DNA from: CAZCFB01 sp964511535
GTDB taxonomy: Bacteria > Myxococcota_A > Polyangia > GCA-2747355 > CAZCFB01
Assembly (NCBI GenBank): GCA_964511535.1
Contig: CAZEFW010000077.1
Location: 1 to 41,918, forward strand
DNA: 41,918 bases
Direction: 5' to 3'
Below are positions 1-7,730 of the stretch, piece after piece. A model generated the notes under the pieces. The model made no database searches, was not told the DNA's origin, and was given only the letters and a program-made list of their open reading frames with translations. Position 1 is the stretch's first letter. Every line of letters starts with the position of its first letter. A program made the position numbers and the translations under genes.

Positions 1-218
1 CCTCAAGCCCCAAGCCTCAAGCCCCAAGCCGCCGAGCGCAGCGAGGCCCAACCATCTCGCCTCAAGCCCCAAGCCTAAAGCCAGCGAGCGAAGCTCGCTC
101 AACCATCTCCCCTGAAGCCTGAAGTCTGAAGCCCGAAGCCAGCGAGCGAAGCTCGCCCAACCATCCACCCTCAAGCCTCAAGCCTCAAGCCTCAAGCCAG
201 GCGAGCGAAGCTCGCCTA
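1..218. repeat. Heptamer and hairpin repeat array at the 3' end of the Hsp70 gene
   Basis: About four units of roughly 50-60 bases. Each unit has two to four 7-base repeats of the type CCTCAAG, CCCCAAG or CCTGAAG, then a hairpin of the form GCGAGC-GAA-GCTCGC, then (between units) a conserved spacer CAACCATC. Clear hairpins lie at 83-99, 142-156 and 199-217; the first unit (about 31-47) is a degenerate version. The last hairpin ends inside the TAG stop codon of the minus-strand Hsp70 gene. Related heptamers and hairpins recur at 25742-25851 in the same orientation relative to the genes they follow. The array has no unique spacers of regular length, so it is not a CRISPR. It is probably a dispersed intergenic repeat that also acts as a terminator. 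Confidence 0.85.
199..217 (-). terminator. Stop-codon-linked hairpin after the Hsp70 gene
   Basis: Perfect 8-base-pair stem, AGGCGAGC (199-206) and GCTCGCCT (210-217), with a three-base GAA loop on the plus strand. It overlaps the TAG stop (218-216) of the minus-strand Hsp70 gene. No T-run follows, so intrinsic termination is not certain. It may act as an mRNA 3'-end stabiliser or simply be part of the repeat. Confidence 0.5.
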
Positions 219-2666
219 CCCCAGCTTGATCGTCTTGTGGAACTCCTTCCCCTCGACCACCGCCGTCACGTGCAGCATGCCGTCCTCGTCGAGCAGGAAG
301 TTGAAGTCGACCTTCCGCTCGCCTGCGGGGGCGGGCTTGATCCCCTTGTAGCGCAGGTGGCCGATGGTCTTGCTCTCGTCGATGCGCGACTTGGCCTCCT
401 CGTAGAGCCCCACGGACATCTCGGTCTGGCCGTCACGCTGGGTGTGGAAGCTGTGGGTCACCTCTGCGGGCAGCGGCATGCTGCGCTCGATGAGGGTCAC
501 GGTGGGGCCGCCCTTGAGCCCGACGCCGATGGTGCGGCCGGCCACCTCCTTGAGGGTGCGGCCCGACAGGGAGGTCGCGTCGATGGGCACGCCGTCCAGC
601 TCGGCGGCGCGCAGGGCGGTGCCCTTGACCACCGCGAGGTCGGGCTCGCCCACCAGCGGCTTGAGGTCGAAGAAGTCAGCCACCTTCTCTCGCACCTGGG
701 GGATGAGCGAGGTGCCGCCCGACATCACCACGGTGTCCACGTCCGACGGCTTCAGCCCGGCCTGGGCCAGGACCTTCTCGGAGATGAGCAGCGATTTTTT
801 GACCAGGTGGGCGGTGAGCTTGTTGAATTGACGACGGCTCAGGCGGTAGCGCAGGCCCTTCTTACCCTCGCTGGTGAACACCAGGTCGCCCAGCCGCAGG
901 TCTGCGGCCTGCTTGCCGGAGAGCTCGCGCTTGGCGTTCTCGCAGGCGAACAGCAGCGCCTGCAGCTCCACCGCGCGGGTGCGCAGGTCGATGCCGGTCT
1001 GCTTCTGGAACAGCTCGGAGATATGGTTGGCCAGCACGGTGTCGAAGTCGTCGCCGCCCAGCCAGGGCTCGCCGCCAGCGCAGAGCACCTGGAAGGCGGT
1101 GTCCCTCACCTTGAGCACGCAGAAATCGAAGGTGCCGCCGCCGAAGTCGTAGACGGCCACGGTGCCCCGGCGCCCGCGGATGCCGTGGGCCAGCACGCTC
1201 GCGCTGGGCTCGGTGAGCAGGCCCACGATCTCGACCCCCGCCTGCCTGGCGGCGAGGTTCAGCGCTGACCGCTGGATGGAGCCGTGGCTCACCGGCACCG
1301 CGAACACCGCGCGGCTGATCTTGGTGCCGAAGTAGCGTTCGGCGCGCTCCTTCATCTCACTGATGATCATGGCGCAGATGTCGCCAACGGAGTAGATCTT
1401 CTCGTGCGCCTCGAAGCGGGCGAACTTGTCGCTGCCGGCGAAGGTCTTGAACGCCAGGCCGCCGAGCTGCAGGGCGACCTTGGGGTCCTTGTAGGGCCTG
1501 CCCAGCAGCCGCTTGGGCGAGGTGATGGTCCACTGGGCCTCGCTGGACATGCGCTCGCGCGCCTCGGTGCCGATCATGGTCCAGTCCGCCGAGGGGAACG
1601 ATACCACCGACGGCATCTGCACCTCGCCGCCGTCGTCCTCCACCAGCTTGAAGCCGTCGTCGTATACGGCCACCGCGGTGTACGAGGTGCCGAAGTCGAA
1701 GCCCACCAGAGGGGAGGCTCTGCCGATGGGGCAGGGGGCCTTTGGCCGGGCGGCTTCGGCTGGCACGGGCGGCGGCTTGGGCAGCTCCTTGGGCACCGAG
1801 AGGTCGTCGAGGAAGTCCTCCTCCACCTCCCTGGGATCGAGGAAGTCGATGTCCTCCTCGCGCAGCGCCGTCTCGGGGTCGTGAGCCTTGATGGAGGCCT
1901 GTATCTGGGCGTCCAGGTGGACCTCGCCGGTGGTCTCTGCAGCCGGCGTCAGCTCGTCGAGCGCGGGCATGTCGCTGGAGTTGACCTGCATGTCCAGCTG
2001 GATCCCCATGCCGCCGTCGTCACCCTTCATCAGGTCGCTGTCATCTTCAGCATGGCCCGAGGGCGTGACGCTCATGTCCAGGCCGCCGTCCCCGAGCATG
2101 TCCTCGATGGGCGCAGGCTCCTCGAACGCTGGCGGCGGCTCCTCCTTGGGCCTGGTTTTACCCGGGACCTCAAGCCCGGGGGGCGGCTCCGGCAGCGGGG
2201 TGACGTCCTCGCCGTAGTCGGACGCCGCTGCGGGGGCCGACTCCCTGGGAGGCATGGCCACGGGCACCACGGCAGGCAGCGCGTCCTCGGTGGGGAGCCT
2301 GGGAGCGGCCAGCGACTGGTCGGAGTCTCTCGGTACGCCCAGGTAGCCAGCCAGCGCGTCCATCAGGGCTGCAGGATTGTCAGGCGGCGGCTGGAGGCTG
2401 ATCTCCATCAGCCCGGGCCCAACCTGCTTGACCTCGCTGGCCTCCATGCTGATCTTTCCGCCCTCGGGCAGGATCAGCTTGATCGACAGGTTCTCCTGGT
2501 CGGCGGGCAGCGCCGCTGGCGCTTCGGATGCGCCACCCTCATCGGGCGGGGACAGCCAGTCGAGCAGGCGGCGCAGCGCGCCTGCGCGCTGCTGCTTGGC
2601 GGCGGCATCCTGGTACGCGCCGGATCTGGCGCTATCGGGTGCCGGGGGATCTTTCTTGTCGCTCAT
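216..2666 (-). CDS. Hsp70-family protein with a long acidic/proline-rich N-terminal extension
   Basis: An 816-residue Hsp70/DnaK-like ATPase. The nucleotide-binding domain starts near residue 319 with the phosphate-1 motif GFDFGTSYTAV. It continues with the phosphate-2 motif VYDFGGGTFDF and the adenosine motif VVMSGGTSLIPQ. A short beta-type substrate-binding domain follows and ends at the C-terminus (KEFHKTIKLG), so the helical lid of DnaK is missing. The first 318 residues are not DnaK-like. Residues about 58-110 look like a small folded domain, and about 110-318 are rich in Pro, Glu and Asp and probably disordered. No signal peptide or membrane segment is visible, so it is probably cytoplasmic. 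ATP-dependent binding to unfolded or partner proteins is inferred from the family; no co-chaperone gene lies nearby. The start is the ATG at 2666, before the polar sequence MSDKKDPP. Confidence 0.9.
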   Translation of the reverse strand: MSDKKDPPAPDSARSGAYQDAAAKQQRAGALRRLLDWLSPPDEGGASEAPAALPADQENLSIKLILPEGGKISMEASEVKQVGPGLMEISLQPPPDNPAALMDALAGYLGVPRDSDQSLAAPRLPTEDALPAVVPVAMPPRESAPAAASDYGEDVTPLPEPPPGLEVPGKTRPKEEPPPAFEEPAPIEDMLGDGGLDMSVTPSGHAEDDSDLMKGDDGGMGIQLDMQVNSSDMPALDELTPAAETTGEVHLDAQIQASIKAHDPETALREEDIDFLDPREVEEDFLDDLSVPKELPKPPPVPAEAARPKAPCPIGRASPLVGFDFGTSYTAVAVYDDGFKLVEDDGGEVQMPSVVSFPSADWTMIGTEARERMSSEAQWTITSPKRLLGRPYKDPKVALQLGGLAFKTFAGSDKFARFEAHEKIYSVGDICAMIISEMKERAERYFGTKISRAVFAVPVSHGSIQRSALNLAARQAGVEIVGLLTEPSASVLAHGIRGRRGTVAVYDFGGGTFDFCVLKVRDTAFQVLCAGGEPWLGGDDFDTVLANHISELFQKQTGIDLRTRAVELQALLFACENAKRELSGKQAADLRLGDLVFTSEGKKGLRYRLSRRQFNKLTAHLVKKSLLISEKVLAQAGLKPSDVDTVVMSGGTSLIPQVREKVADFFDLKPLVGEPDLAVVKGTALRAAELDGVPIDATSLSGRTLKEVAGRTIGVGLKGGPTVTLIERSMPLPAEVTHSFHTQRDGQTEMSVGLYEEAKSRIDESKTIGHLRYKGIKPAPAGERKVDFNFLLDEDGMLHVTAVVEGKEFHKTIKLG

Positions 2667-2896
2667 GGTTCAGGCCTCACCATGGGGTCGGGATACAAAA
2701 TCAGATTGGAGCGTTAACCAACCGCCATCATACCGCAAAAAAACCGGTTGCCTATCCCGCATATTGCGCCAGAGGGCCGCTTGGAGGGAGGAGGCCGACG
2801 CCGGGCAAGGGGCAAAGGACAAGGCGCACTGTGCGCCAGGCGTCGAGCCTGGCCCGACACCGCCCAGCCGATGGTATCCGTCCCCTCAGCAGGCCT

Positions 2897-3130
2897 CTAA
2901 ATAACCTTGTGAAGCACCATCCCCACCGAGAGGATCATGGCGGTCAAGATCATGGCCACCCCCCAGTTGCCCTTCTTGATTTCCTCCCACTCGTCGATGT
3001 CCCGGCTGAGCAGGTCGAACACCTTGATGGCCAGCCCCATGGCAAAGGCAAAAGAGATCGCCGCCACGATGGCCCAGCCGAAGCTTCGGGCGAATTGCCA
3101 CAGAGTCAGGGTAATGTCTTCGCTGGTCAT
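2897..3130 (-). CDS. Small DUF350-like inner-membrane protein
   Basis: A 77-residue protein with two predicted membrane helices, at about residues 17-38 and 55-75, joined by a polar loop containing IKKGNWGVAMIL. An acidic segment followed by a GN-x-(A/G)-V-A motif at the start of the second helix is typical of the DUF350 family, whose function is unknown. The start ATG at 3130 has a strong AGGAGG ribosome-binding site about 7 bases upstream. It lies 27 bases downstream of the secreted AgmX/PglI-domain gene on the same strand, so the two are probably co-transcribed. DUF350 proteins often have two to four such helix pairs; this is a single unit. Confidence 0.75.
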   Translation of the reverse strand: MTSEDITLTLWQFARSFGWAIVAAISFAFAMGLAIKVFDLLSRDIDEWEEIKKGNWGVAMILTAMILSVGMVLHKVI

Positions 3131-3157
3131 GCTGGATTCCTCCTGGTTAACGTTTTG

Positions 3158-4486
3158 TTATCGTTGGATAAATAGAGGGTACTCGACCTGCCTGGGGGCC
3201 CCGGCCCTGCGGGGGAACCTGATCCTGGACAGGGCCCGCTTGAGGCAGCCGAGGAGGCGGGCAGACCTGTTGCCCCGCTCCTTGAACTTGAGCCGCTCGG
3301 CCCGGCCGCCCGGGCTCACGGTGAACTGCAGGGTGACCCCCGTGAAGGACCGCCTCCGGGCGGCCTCGGACTGCAGGCACGGGGCGAGCTGGCTGATATG
3401 GGCCCCGAGGATCTCGTTTGTTCGGTCCGGGGAGTCGCCCAGGTCCGGGCCGGAGGCGGCATCACCGTCATCGAAGGTCATGCGGCGCCCCTGCTTGCTG
3501 GTCTCGACCACATAATTGTCCCACAGCTCGCCGCTGGCCAGCCGGCCTGCCAGGTGGAGGGTCAGGGGCTGATAGTCACAGGTAAATACGCGCTTGCGGG
3601 TGCCTCTCATCGGCACGAGGGCCGTGACCTTCACTGCGCCGTTGGCCGGGGTCAGGGCGTTTTTGCGCATGGCACGTCCTGCCGCGGCCAGGGCCGCCAG
3701 CACATGCTGCCGGTAGCGCACCCGGTCCGATCGCAGCGTGAGCTCCACGCGCACCATGCGGTTGTCCCGCTCCACGCTCGGCGCCCCGGTCAGGCGCACG
3801 CGCCGGCGCCTGAGCGCCCCTTGCAGCGCCTTGCTCACCTGACCGGCGTAGCCGTCCCTGGCGCGCTTGACCTCCCGCATCAGGGCGCGGCCCCCGCCAG
3901 CGCGCTTGCCCGCGGCCACCACCTGCTCGGCAGGGAACCGCAGCGTCTCGAAGTCCGCGCCCGACATGTCCAGACGCCGCCGAATCCTGATCTGCCGGAA
4001 CGTGACCCGATAAGAGGCGCCGCCCAGGGCAGTGGTCCGCATGGCCTTGCCCAGGACTTCCAGCTGGCGTGCCAGGGAGTCGGCGCAGACGGTTCGCCCG
4101 CAGGGGGCCACCTGCAGCTCGATATCCACGGTCACCTCGCGCAGCTCCTTGAGCTTGCTGCGGCTGATGCGGCCGGGGTAGAGAAAGAGCAGCATGTTGG
4201 GCATGGCCCGGGGCCGGGCCTGGTTCAGGTAGCGCTTGATGGCGCTGGCCAGCTTCTCCAGGTCCTTGCCGGAAAACTCGGCCTCGGTGTTCTCCTCCAG
4301 CAGCGCGTCCAGGGCCTGGTCTGCAGCGCTGCCACTCCCGCGGCCGGACACCGTGTAGTCCCTGCGGGTGCCCCGGTCCAGGTCCAGCTTGTACAGGGGG
4401 GTGCGCTGGCCCGAGGCCACGGCGGACCAGAGCATCACGGTCAGCGCGGCCGCCGCGGCCGTGGGGGTGATGCGGGCGATGACCAT
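3158..4486 (-). CDS. Secreted protein with AgmX/PglI-type C-terminal domain
   Basis: A 442-residue protein. The N-terminus (MVIARITPTAAAAALTVMLW) is a signal peptide or signal anchor ending near ASGQ. The middle, about residues 60-330, is basic and matches no family I can name. The last roughly 85 residues fit the AgmX/PglI C-terminal domain of Myxococcota: two cysteines (in LAPCLQSE and LLGCLKRAL), a central beta segment (VTLQFTVSPGG) and a closing FP-x(n)-V-x-YP motif (RQVEYPLFIQR). The fold is TonB-C-like, and these domains often sit at the C-terminus of gliding-motility or envelope proteins. The start ATG has an AGGAG site 7 bases upstream. A small DUF350-like membrane protein follows 27 bases downstream, suggesting a two-gene envelope operon. 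Its exact function is unknown. Confidence 0.75.
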   Translation of the reverse strand: MVIARITPTAAAAALTVMLWSAVASGQRTPLYKLDLDRGTRRDYTVSGRGSGSAADQALDALLEENTEAEFSGKDLEKLASAIKRYLNQARPRAMPNMLLFLYPGRISRSKLKELREVTVDIELQVAPCGRTVCADSLARQLEVLGKAMRTTALGGASYRVTFRQIRIRRRLDMSGADFETLRFPAEQVVAAGKRAGGGRALMREVKRARDGYAGQVSKALQGALRRRRVRLTGAPSVERDNRMVRVELTLRSDRVRYRQHVLAALAAAGRAMRKNALTPANGAVKVTALVPMRGTRKRVFTCDYQPLTLHLAGRLASGELWDNYVVETSKQGRRMTFDDGDAASGPDLGDSPDRTNEILGAHISQLAPCLQSEAARRRSFTGVTLQFTVSPGGRAERLKFKERGNRSARLLGCLKRALSRIRFPRRAGAPRQVEYPLFIQR

Positions 4487-5205
4487 GGAAATCTCCTGTG
4501 CCGAGGGCCTTCATTGTTTCCGTAGTTGAGACCAAAGCACAAGGGATCTGCTGCGGACGGTCGCGACGACAAAGATCTGCAGGTGAGATCTGATACCCTT
4601 GCAACTTGAAAAAAAATCCGCTCGAAAAAGTACATCCTGCAGCGCGACTTTTTACTTCAAAGTATCGAGTGGTTAGCGGAGACCTCCCCACCCTGGGCCT
4701 CCACCAGAGCCTTGCCGCGCCGGGCTCGAGTCAGGCCGGGCCTTTTAACATAACTGCCAGGCAGAGGCTGATTGGGTGCCCCCGGCAATGCAGAAAGGCA
4801 CGGAGGGAGGGGGGGCGAAGGGGCGCGTCCCCCGGGGGGGGGATTGGGCAATTGTGCCTTTAATAATGAAAGGTTATCTTGGTGTAAGTCGAGGTAGGAT
4901 AATGTAGATAAAATAAGGGCAAAAAGCTTTGGGGCGGGACTGCCATCACTTAGAATGGACACTGTGAAGTAATCTATAAAGCTGCTTTTCCCCCTCGGGC
5001 CAGCGATGGCGGAGGGGGCAGGCGAGAGAGGCGAACTGGTGGTGGACCTGACGAGAGTCTATCCAGTGTACCCGGCGGCCAAGCCGCCCGGGGGGGCGGA
5101 TCACGACACCGGTGAGATCCAGCCCCTGCCAGGATCCACCGCAATGGATCCCGGGTTCGCAACTCTCCGCGGTAGTCCGAGCCTGTTGGAGGGGCACAAG
5201 GCGCG
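4487..5205 (+). other. Long non-coding interval upstream of the exopolysaccharide operon; probable promoter and structured leader
   Basis: No convincing gene in 719 bases. From left to right it holds an AT-rich divergent segment (about 4595-4660). Next is a G-tract segment (4802-4849) bracketed by the inverted repeat AAAGGCAC (4794-4801) and GTGCCTTT (4854-4861). An AT-rich stretch (4860-4930) is the likeliest promoter zone, with TTGGTG about 15 bases before TAATGT. A long hairpin follows (4990-5018: CCCCCTC and GAGGGGG around GCCA-GCGA-TGGC). A second hairpin lies at 5132-5151 (GGATCCA and TGGATCC). The HEAT-protein start follows a GGAGGGG site. The conserved cores of c-di-GMP riboswitch classes were not seen. 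Confidence 0.5.
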
Positions 5206-6336
5206 ATGATTCGCCAGGCGATATACGAGCTGTTCAACGACCCGATCTACAAGTTCATCGCGCTCATCGCGTTGATCCAGATCGCCATGATCGTGCTGGC
5301 CATCATCTGGCTGCTTGTTCCTTACATCATCCGGCAGCACCGGACAGCGCTGAAGAACCGCTTCAATACCCAGCTCGGCAACAGCTTCCTCTATGAAATC
5401 GAGGATGAAGTCCGCCTTGACGAGTGGATCGACAAGGCCAAGAAGTACCCGACCTACATCCTGTACGATTTCATCAACCAGTACTTCTACTACTACACCC
5501 AGGACCACCCGCTCTTCCCCCGCATCCTGCATGTTTACGAGCGGCTGGGGCTGCTGCGTCGTGACGTTCAGGCCATGAACTCCAAGATCTGGCACCGGCG
5601 CATCATGGCCATCCGCCGGCTGATGAACGTGGCCTCCGAGCGCGAAAAGCGCAGCTTCGAGCGCTGCCGCAACGACCGGCAGATGATCAAGCTCATGGCG
5701 GTGCAGATCCTCGGGCGCATCGGCGATGCCGACGATGTCTTCTCCATGATCCAGGACCACGAGATCGACAACCGGATGATGGAGCAGCCCTTCTACGTGC
5801 TGTTCAACAGCATGCCGATGGATACATATCGCGCGCTGATGGACCGCTGGCGGGAGATCGAGAGCACCCGGCTGCGACAGGTGGCGCTCATCTGCTGCGC
5901 CAAGCGCGATGCGGAGTTCTGCAAACCCTGGCTGCTGGAGACGGCGCGGAACCAGGAAGACCTGGAGATGCGCATCTCCTTTTGCAAGGCCGCGTCCGGC
6001 TCGTCAGACCCGGACGTGCAGGAGCTGCTGCGGGCGAGCACCGCAGACGCGGAGTGGGAGGTGCGAGCCCAGGCCGCTCGCTCCCTGGGGCAGATCAACG
6101 GCGAGGACGAGACCCCCGAGGGGCGCCGCCGTACGGTGGAGCTGCTCAAGAAGCTCCTGGAAGAGAACGAGACGTCTTTCTGGGTACGCCAGGCCGCGGC
6201 CTTCAGCCTGTGGCGCAAGGGAGAGCTTGGCAGGACAGCCCTCGAGGAGATTCAGCGCGAGGGCCTGGACAAGTTCGGCGTCGACGCCGCGACCCAGGAG
6301 CTGGAGCGCATCCGAACCGACGAGTACACGGCATGA
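5206..6336 (+). CDS. Membrane-anchored HEAT-repeat protein, first gene of the exopolysaccharide operon
   Basis: A 376-residue protein. Residues about 14-40 form one strong membrane helix (FIALIALIQIAMIVLAIIWL) and the rest is helical and polar. The C-terminal 200 residues carry HEAT-type helix pairs, such as VQILGRIGDADDVFSMI and WEVRAQAARSLGQI, ending with a pair near FWVRQAAAFSLWRKGE. The protein is therefore likely an inner-membrane scaffold facing the cytoplasm. Its stop overlaps the start of the glycosyltransferase gene (ATGA), which indicates translational coupling and a shared complex. HEAT repeats bind proteins, so it may hold or regulate the synthase, the role that PilZ-bearing subunits play in alginate and cellulose systems; that role is inferred. 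A GGAGGGG site lies 11 bases before the ATG. Confidence 0.85.
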   Translation: MIRQAIYELFNDPIYKFIALIALIQIAMIVLAIIWLLVPYIIRQHRTALKNRFNTQLGNSFLYEIEDEVRLDEWIDKAKKYPTYILYDFINQYFYYYTQDHPLFPRILHVYERLGLLRRDVQAMNSKIWHRRIMAIRRLMNVASEREKRSFERCRNDRQMIKLMAVQILGRIGDADDVFSMIQDHEIDNRMMEQPFYVLFNSMPMDTYRALMDRWREIESTRLRQVALICCAKRDAEFCKPWLLETARNQEDLEMRISFCKAASGSSDPDVQELLRASTADAEWEVRAQAARSLGQINGEDETPEGRRRTVELLKKLLEENETSFWVRQAAAFSLWRKGELGRTALEEIQREGLDKFGVDAATQELERIRTDEYTA

Positions 6337-7730
6337 TTTATTGGCTAGATACAATCGTCCTCATCTACTTCGCCGGCATGAACCTGGCGTACGGCATGTT
6401 GCTGCTGCTCTCTTTCTTCGAGATCCTCAGCCGCAACGCGGCCCGCATGCCGGAGTACGACGTCAAGCTGCTGTCCGACGAGAGCGCGCCGCCCATCTCC
6501 ATCCTGGTGCCGGCTTACAACGAGGAGACAGGGGTGGTGGACAGCGTCAAGTCCCTGCTGCGCCTGGTCTATCCCCACCTGACCGTCATCGTGATCAACG
6601 ACGGGTCTGACGACGAGACCCTGCAGCGCCTGTTCGACGAGTTCGATCTGGGCGAGTTCCACTATGTCTACCGCACCGACATCGAGACCCAGGAGATCCG
6701 GGGCATCTACCAGTCCCGCCTCGACCCGCGCCTGCTGGTGGTGGACAAGGAGAACGGCGGCAAGTCCGACGCCCTGAACGCCGGCATCAACCTGGCGCGC
6801 ACCCCGCTGGTCTGCTCCATCGACTCGGACACCATCATCGAGCGCCACGCCTTCTTGCGCATGGTGGAGCCGTTCATCTTCAGCACGCCGCCGGTCATCG
6901 CGTCCGGCGGCTCCATCCGGCTGGCCAACGGCGCCACCTTCGAGGAGGGGGTCATCAAGGAGATGACCATCCCCAAGTCGTGGCTGGCCCGGTTCCAGAC
7001 CGTGGAGTACCTGCGCTCCTTCCTGTTCGGGCGGGTGGGCTACAACCGCCTGGGCGGCAACATGATCATCTCCGGCGCCTTCGGCCTGTTCCGGCGCGAC
7101 GCCCTGGAGGAGATCGGCGGCTACCGTACCGACACCGTGGGCGAGGACATGGAGGTGGTCACCCGCCTGCATCGCCACTTCCGCGACAAGAAAGAGCCGT
7201 ACCGCATCCTCTATATCCCGGACCCGATCTGCTACACCGAGGCGCCCGAGAAGGTGAAGGTGCTGGGCAACCAGCGCGACCGGTGGCAGCGCGGCCTGGC
7301 TGATACGCTCTGGCGGCACAAGTCGATGTTCCTCAACCCGTACTACGGGCTGCTGGGGGTGGTGGTCTTCCCGGTCTTCGTGCTGTTCGAGCTGCTCGGG
7401 CCGATCATCGAGTTCTTCGGCTATTTCTGGTTCCTGTCCCTCATCATCGCGGGGGTCGTGGACGTACCGTTCACCATCTTGTTCTTCCTGGTGGCGGTGT
7501 TCTCCGGCTTCCTGTTGTCGGTGTTCAGCCTGATCCTCAACGACCTGAGCTTCAGGGCGTATTACATGCCCAGCTTGAAGTTCAAGCTCATCCTGTTCGC
7601 CTTTTTGGAGAACTTCGGCTACCGGCAGCTGACCCTCTTCTTCCGCATCCGGGGGCTGCTCAAGTTCTTCATCGGTGACAAGACCTGGGGCAAGATGACC
7701 CGCAAGGGGTTCCAGAAGGGGTCGGCATGA
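6333..7730 (+). CDS. Processive family-2 glycosyltransferase (exopolysaccharide synthase, PgaC/BcsA-like)
   Basis: A 465-residue membrane glycosyltransferase. It has one helix at residues 5-27, a cytoplasmic GT-A domain and about four C-terminal helices (about 333-415). Synthase motifs are present: VINDGSDD (Asp90), DSD (164-166, nucleotide-sugar and metal binding), GED (270-272, catalytic base) and QRDRW (314-318, acceptor binding). This is the D, DxD, (T/G)ED, QxxRW set of chitin, hyaluronan, cellulose and poly-N-acetylglucosamine synthases. It should polymerise a UDP- or GDP-sugar while moving the chain across the inner membrane. The sugar cannot be told from the sequence; a nearby deacetylase suggests an N-acetylated hexosamine. 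The chosen ATG overlaps the preceding stop as ATGA; an in-frame ATG 117 codons upstream lies inside the HEAT gene. There is no PilZ domain. Confidence 0.93.
   Translation: MIYWLDTIVLIYFAGMNLAYGMLLLLSFFEILSRNAARMPEYDVKLLSDESAPPISILVPAYNEETGVVDSVKSLLRLVYPHLTVIVINDGSDDETLQRLFDEFDLGEFHYVYRTDIETQEIRGIYQSRLDPRLLVVDKENGGKSDALNAGINLARTPLVCSIDSDTIIERHAFLRMVEPFIFSTPPVIASGGSIRLANGATFEEGVIKEMTIPKSWLARFQTVEYLRSFLFGRVGYNRLGGNMIISGAFGLFRRDALEEIGGYRTDTVGEDMEVVTRLHRHFRDKKEPYRILYIPDPICYTEAPEKVKVLGNQRDRWQRGLADTLWRHKSMFLNPYYGLLGVVVFPVFVLFELLGPIIEFFGYFWFLSLIIAGVVDVPFTILFFLVAVFSGFLLSVFSLILNDLSFRAYYMPSLKFKLILFAFLENFGYRQLTLFFRIRGLLKFFIGDKTWGKMTRKGFQKGSA

Noticed and set aside
1..215. CRISPR array
   Set aside because: Units are related heptamers with self-complementary hairpins; there are no unique spacers of regular length and no cas genes.
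237..1268. Long plus-strand open frame opposite the Hsp70 gene
   Set aside because: His/Leu/Val/Gly-rich composition typical of antisense frames in GC-rich DNA; the minus-strand gene has full Hsp70 motifs.
4657..4962. 101-codon minus-strand frame in the leader region
   Set aside because: Ends in low-complexity sequence, has no ribosome-binding site and its composition does not resemble neighbouring genes.
4787..5205. c-di-GMP (GEMM) or similar riboswitch in the operon leader
   Set aside because: The leader is structured, but the conserved GEMM core segments were not found by eye; only a covariance search could settle it.
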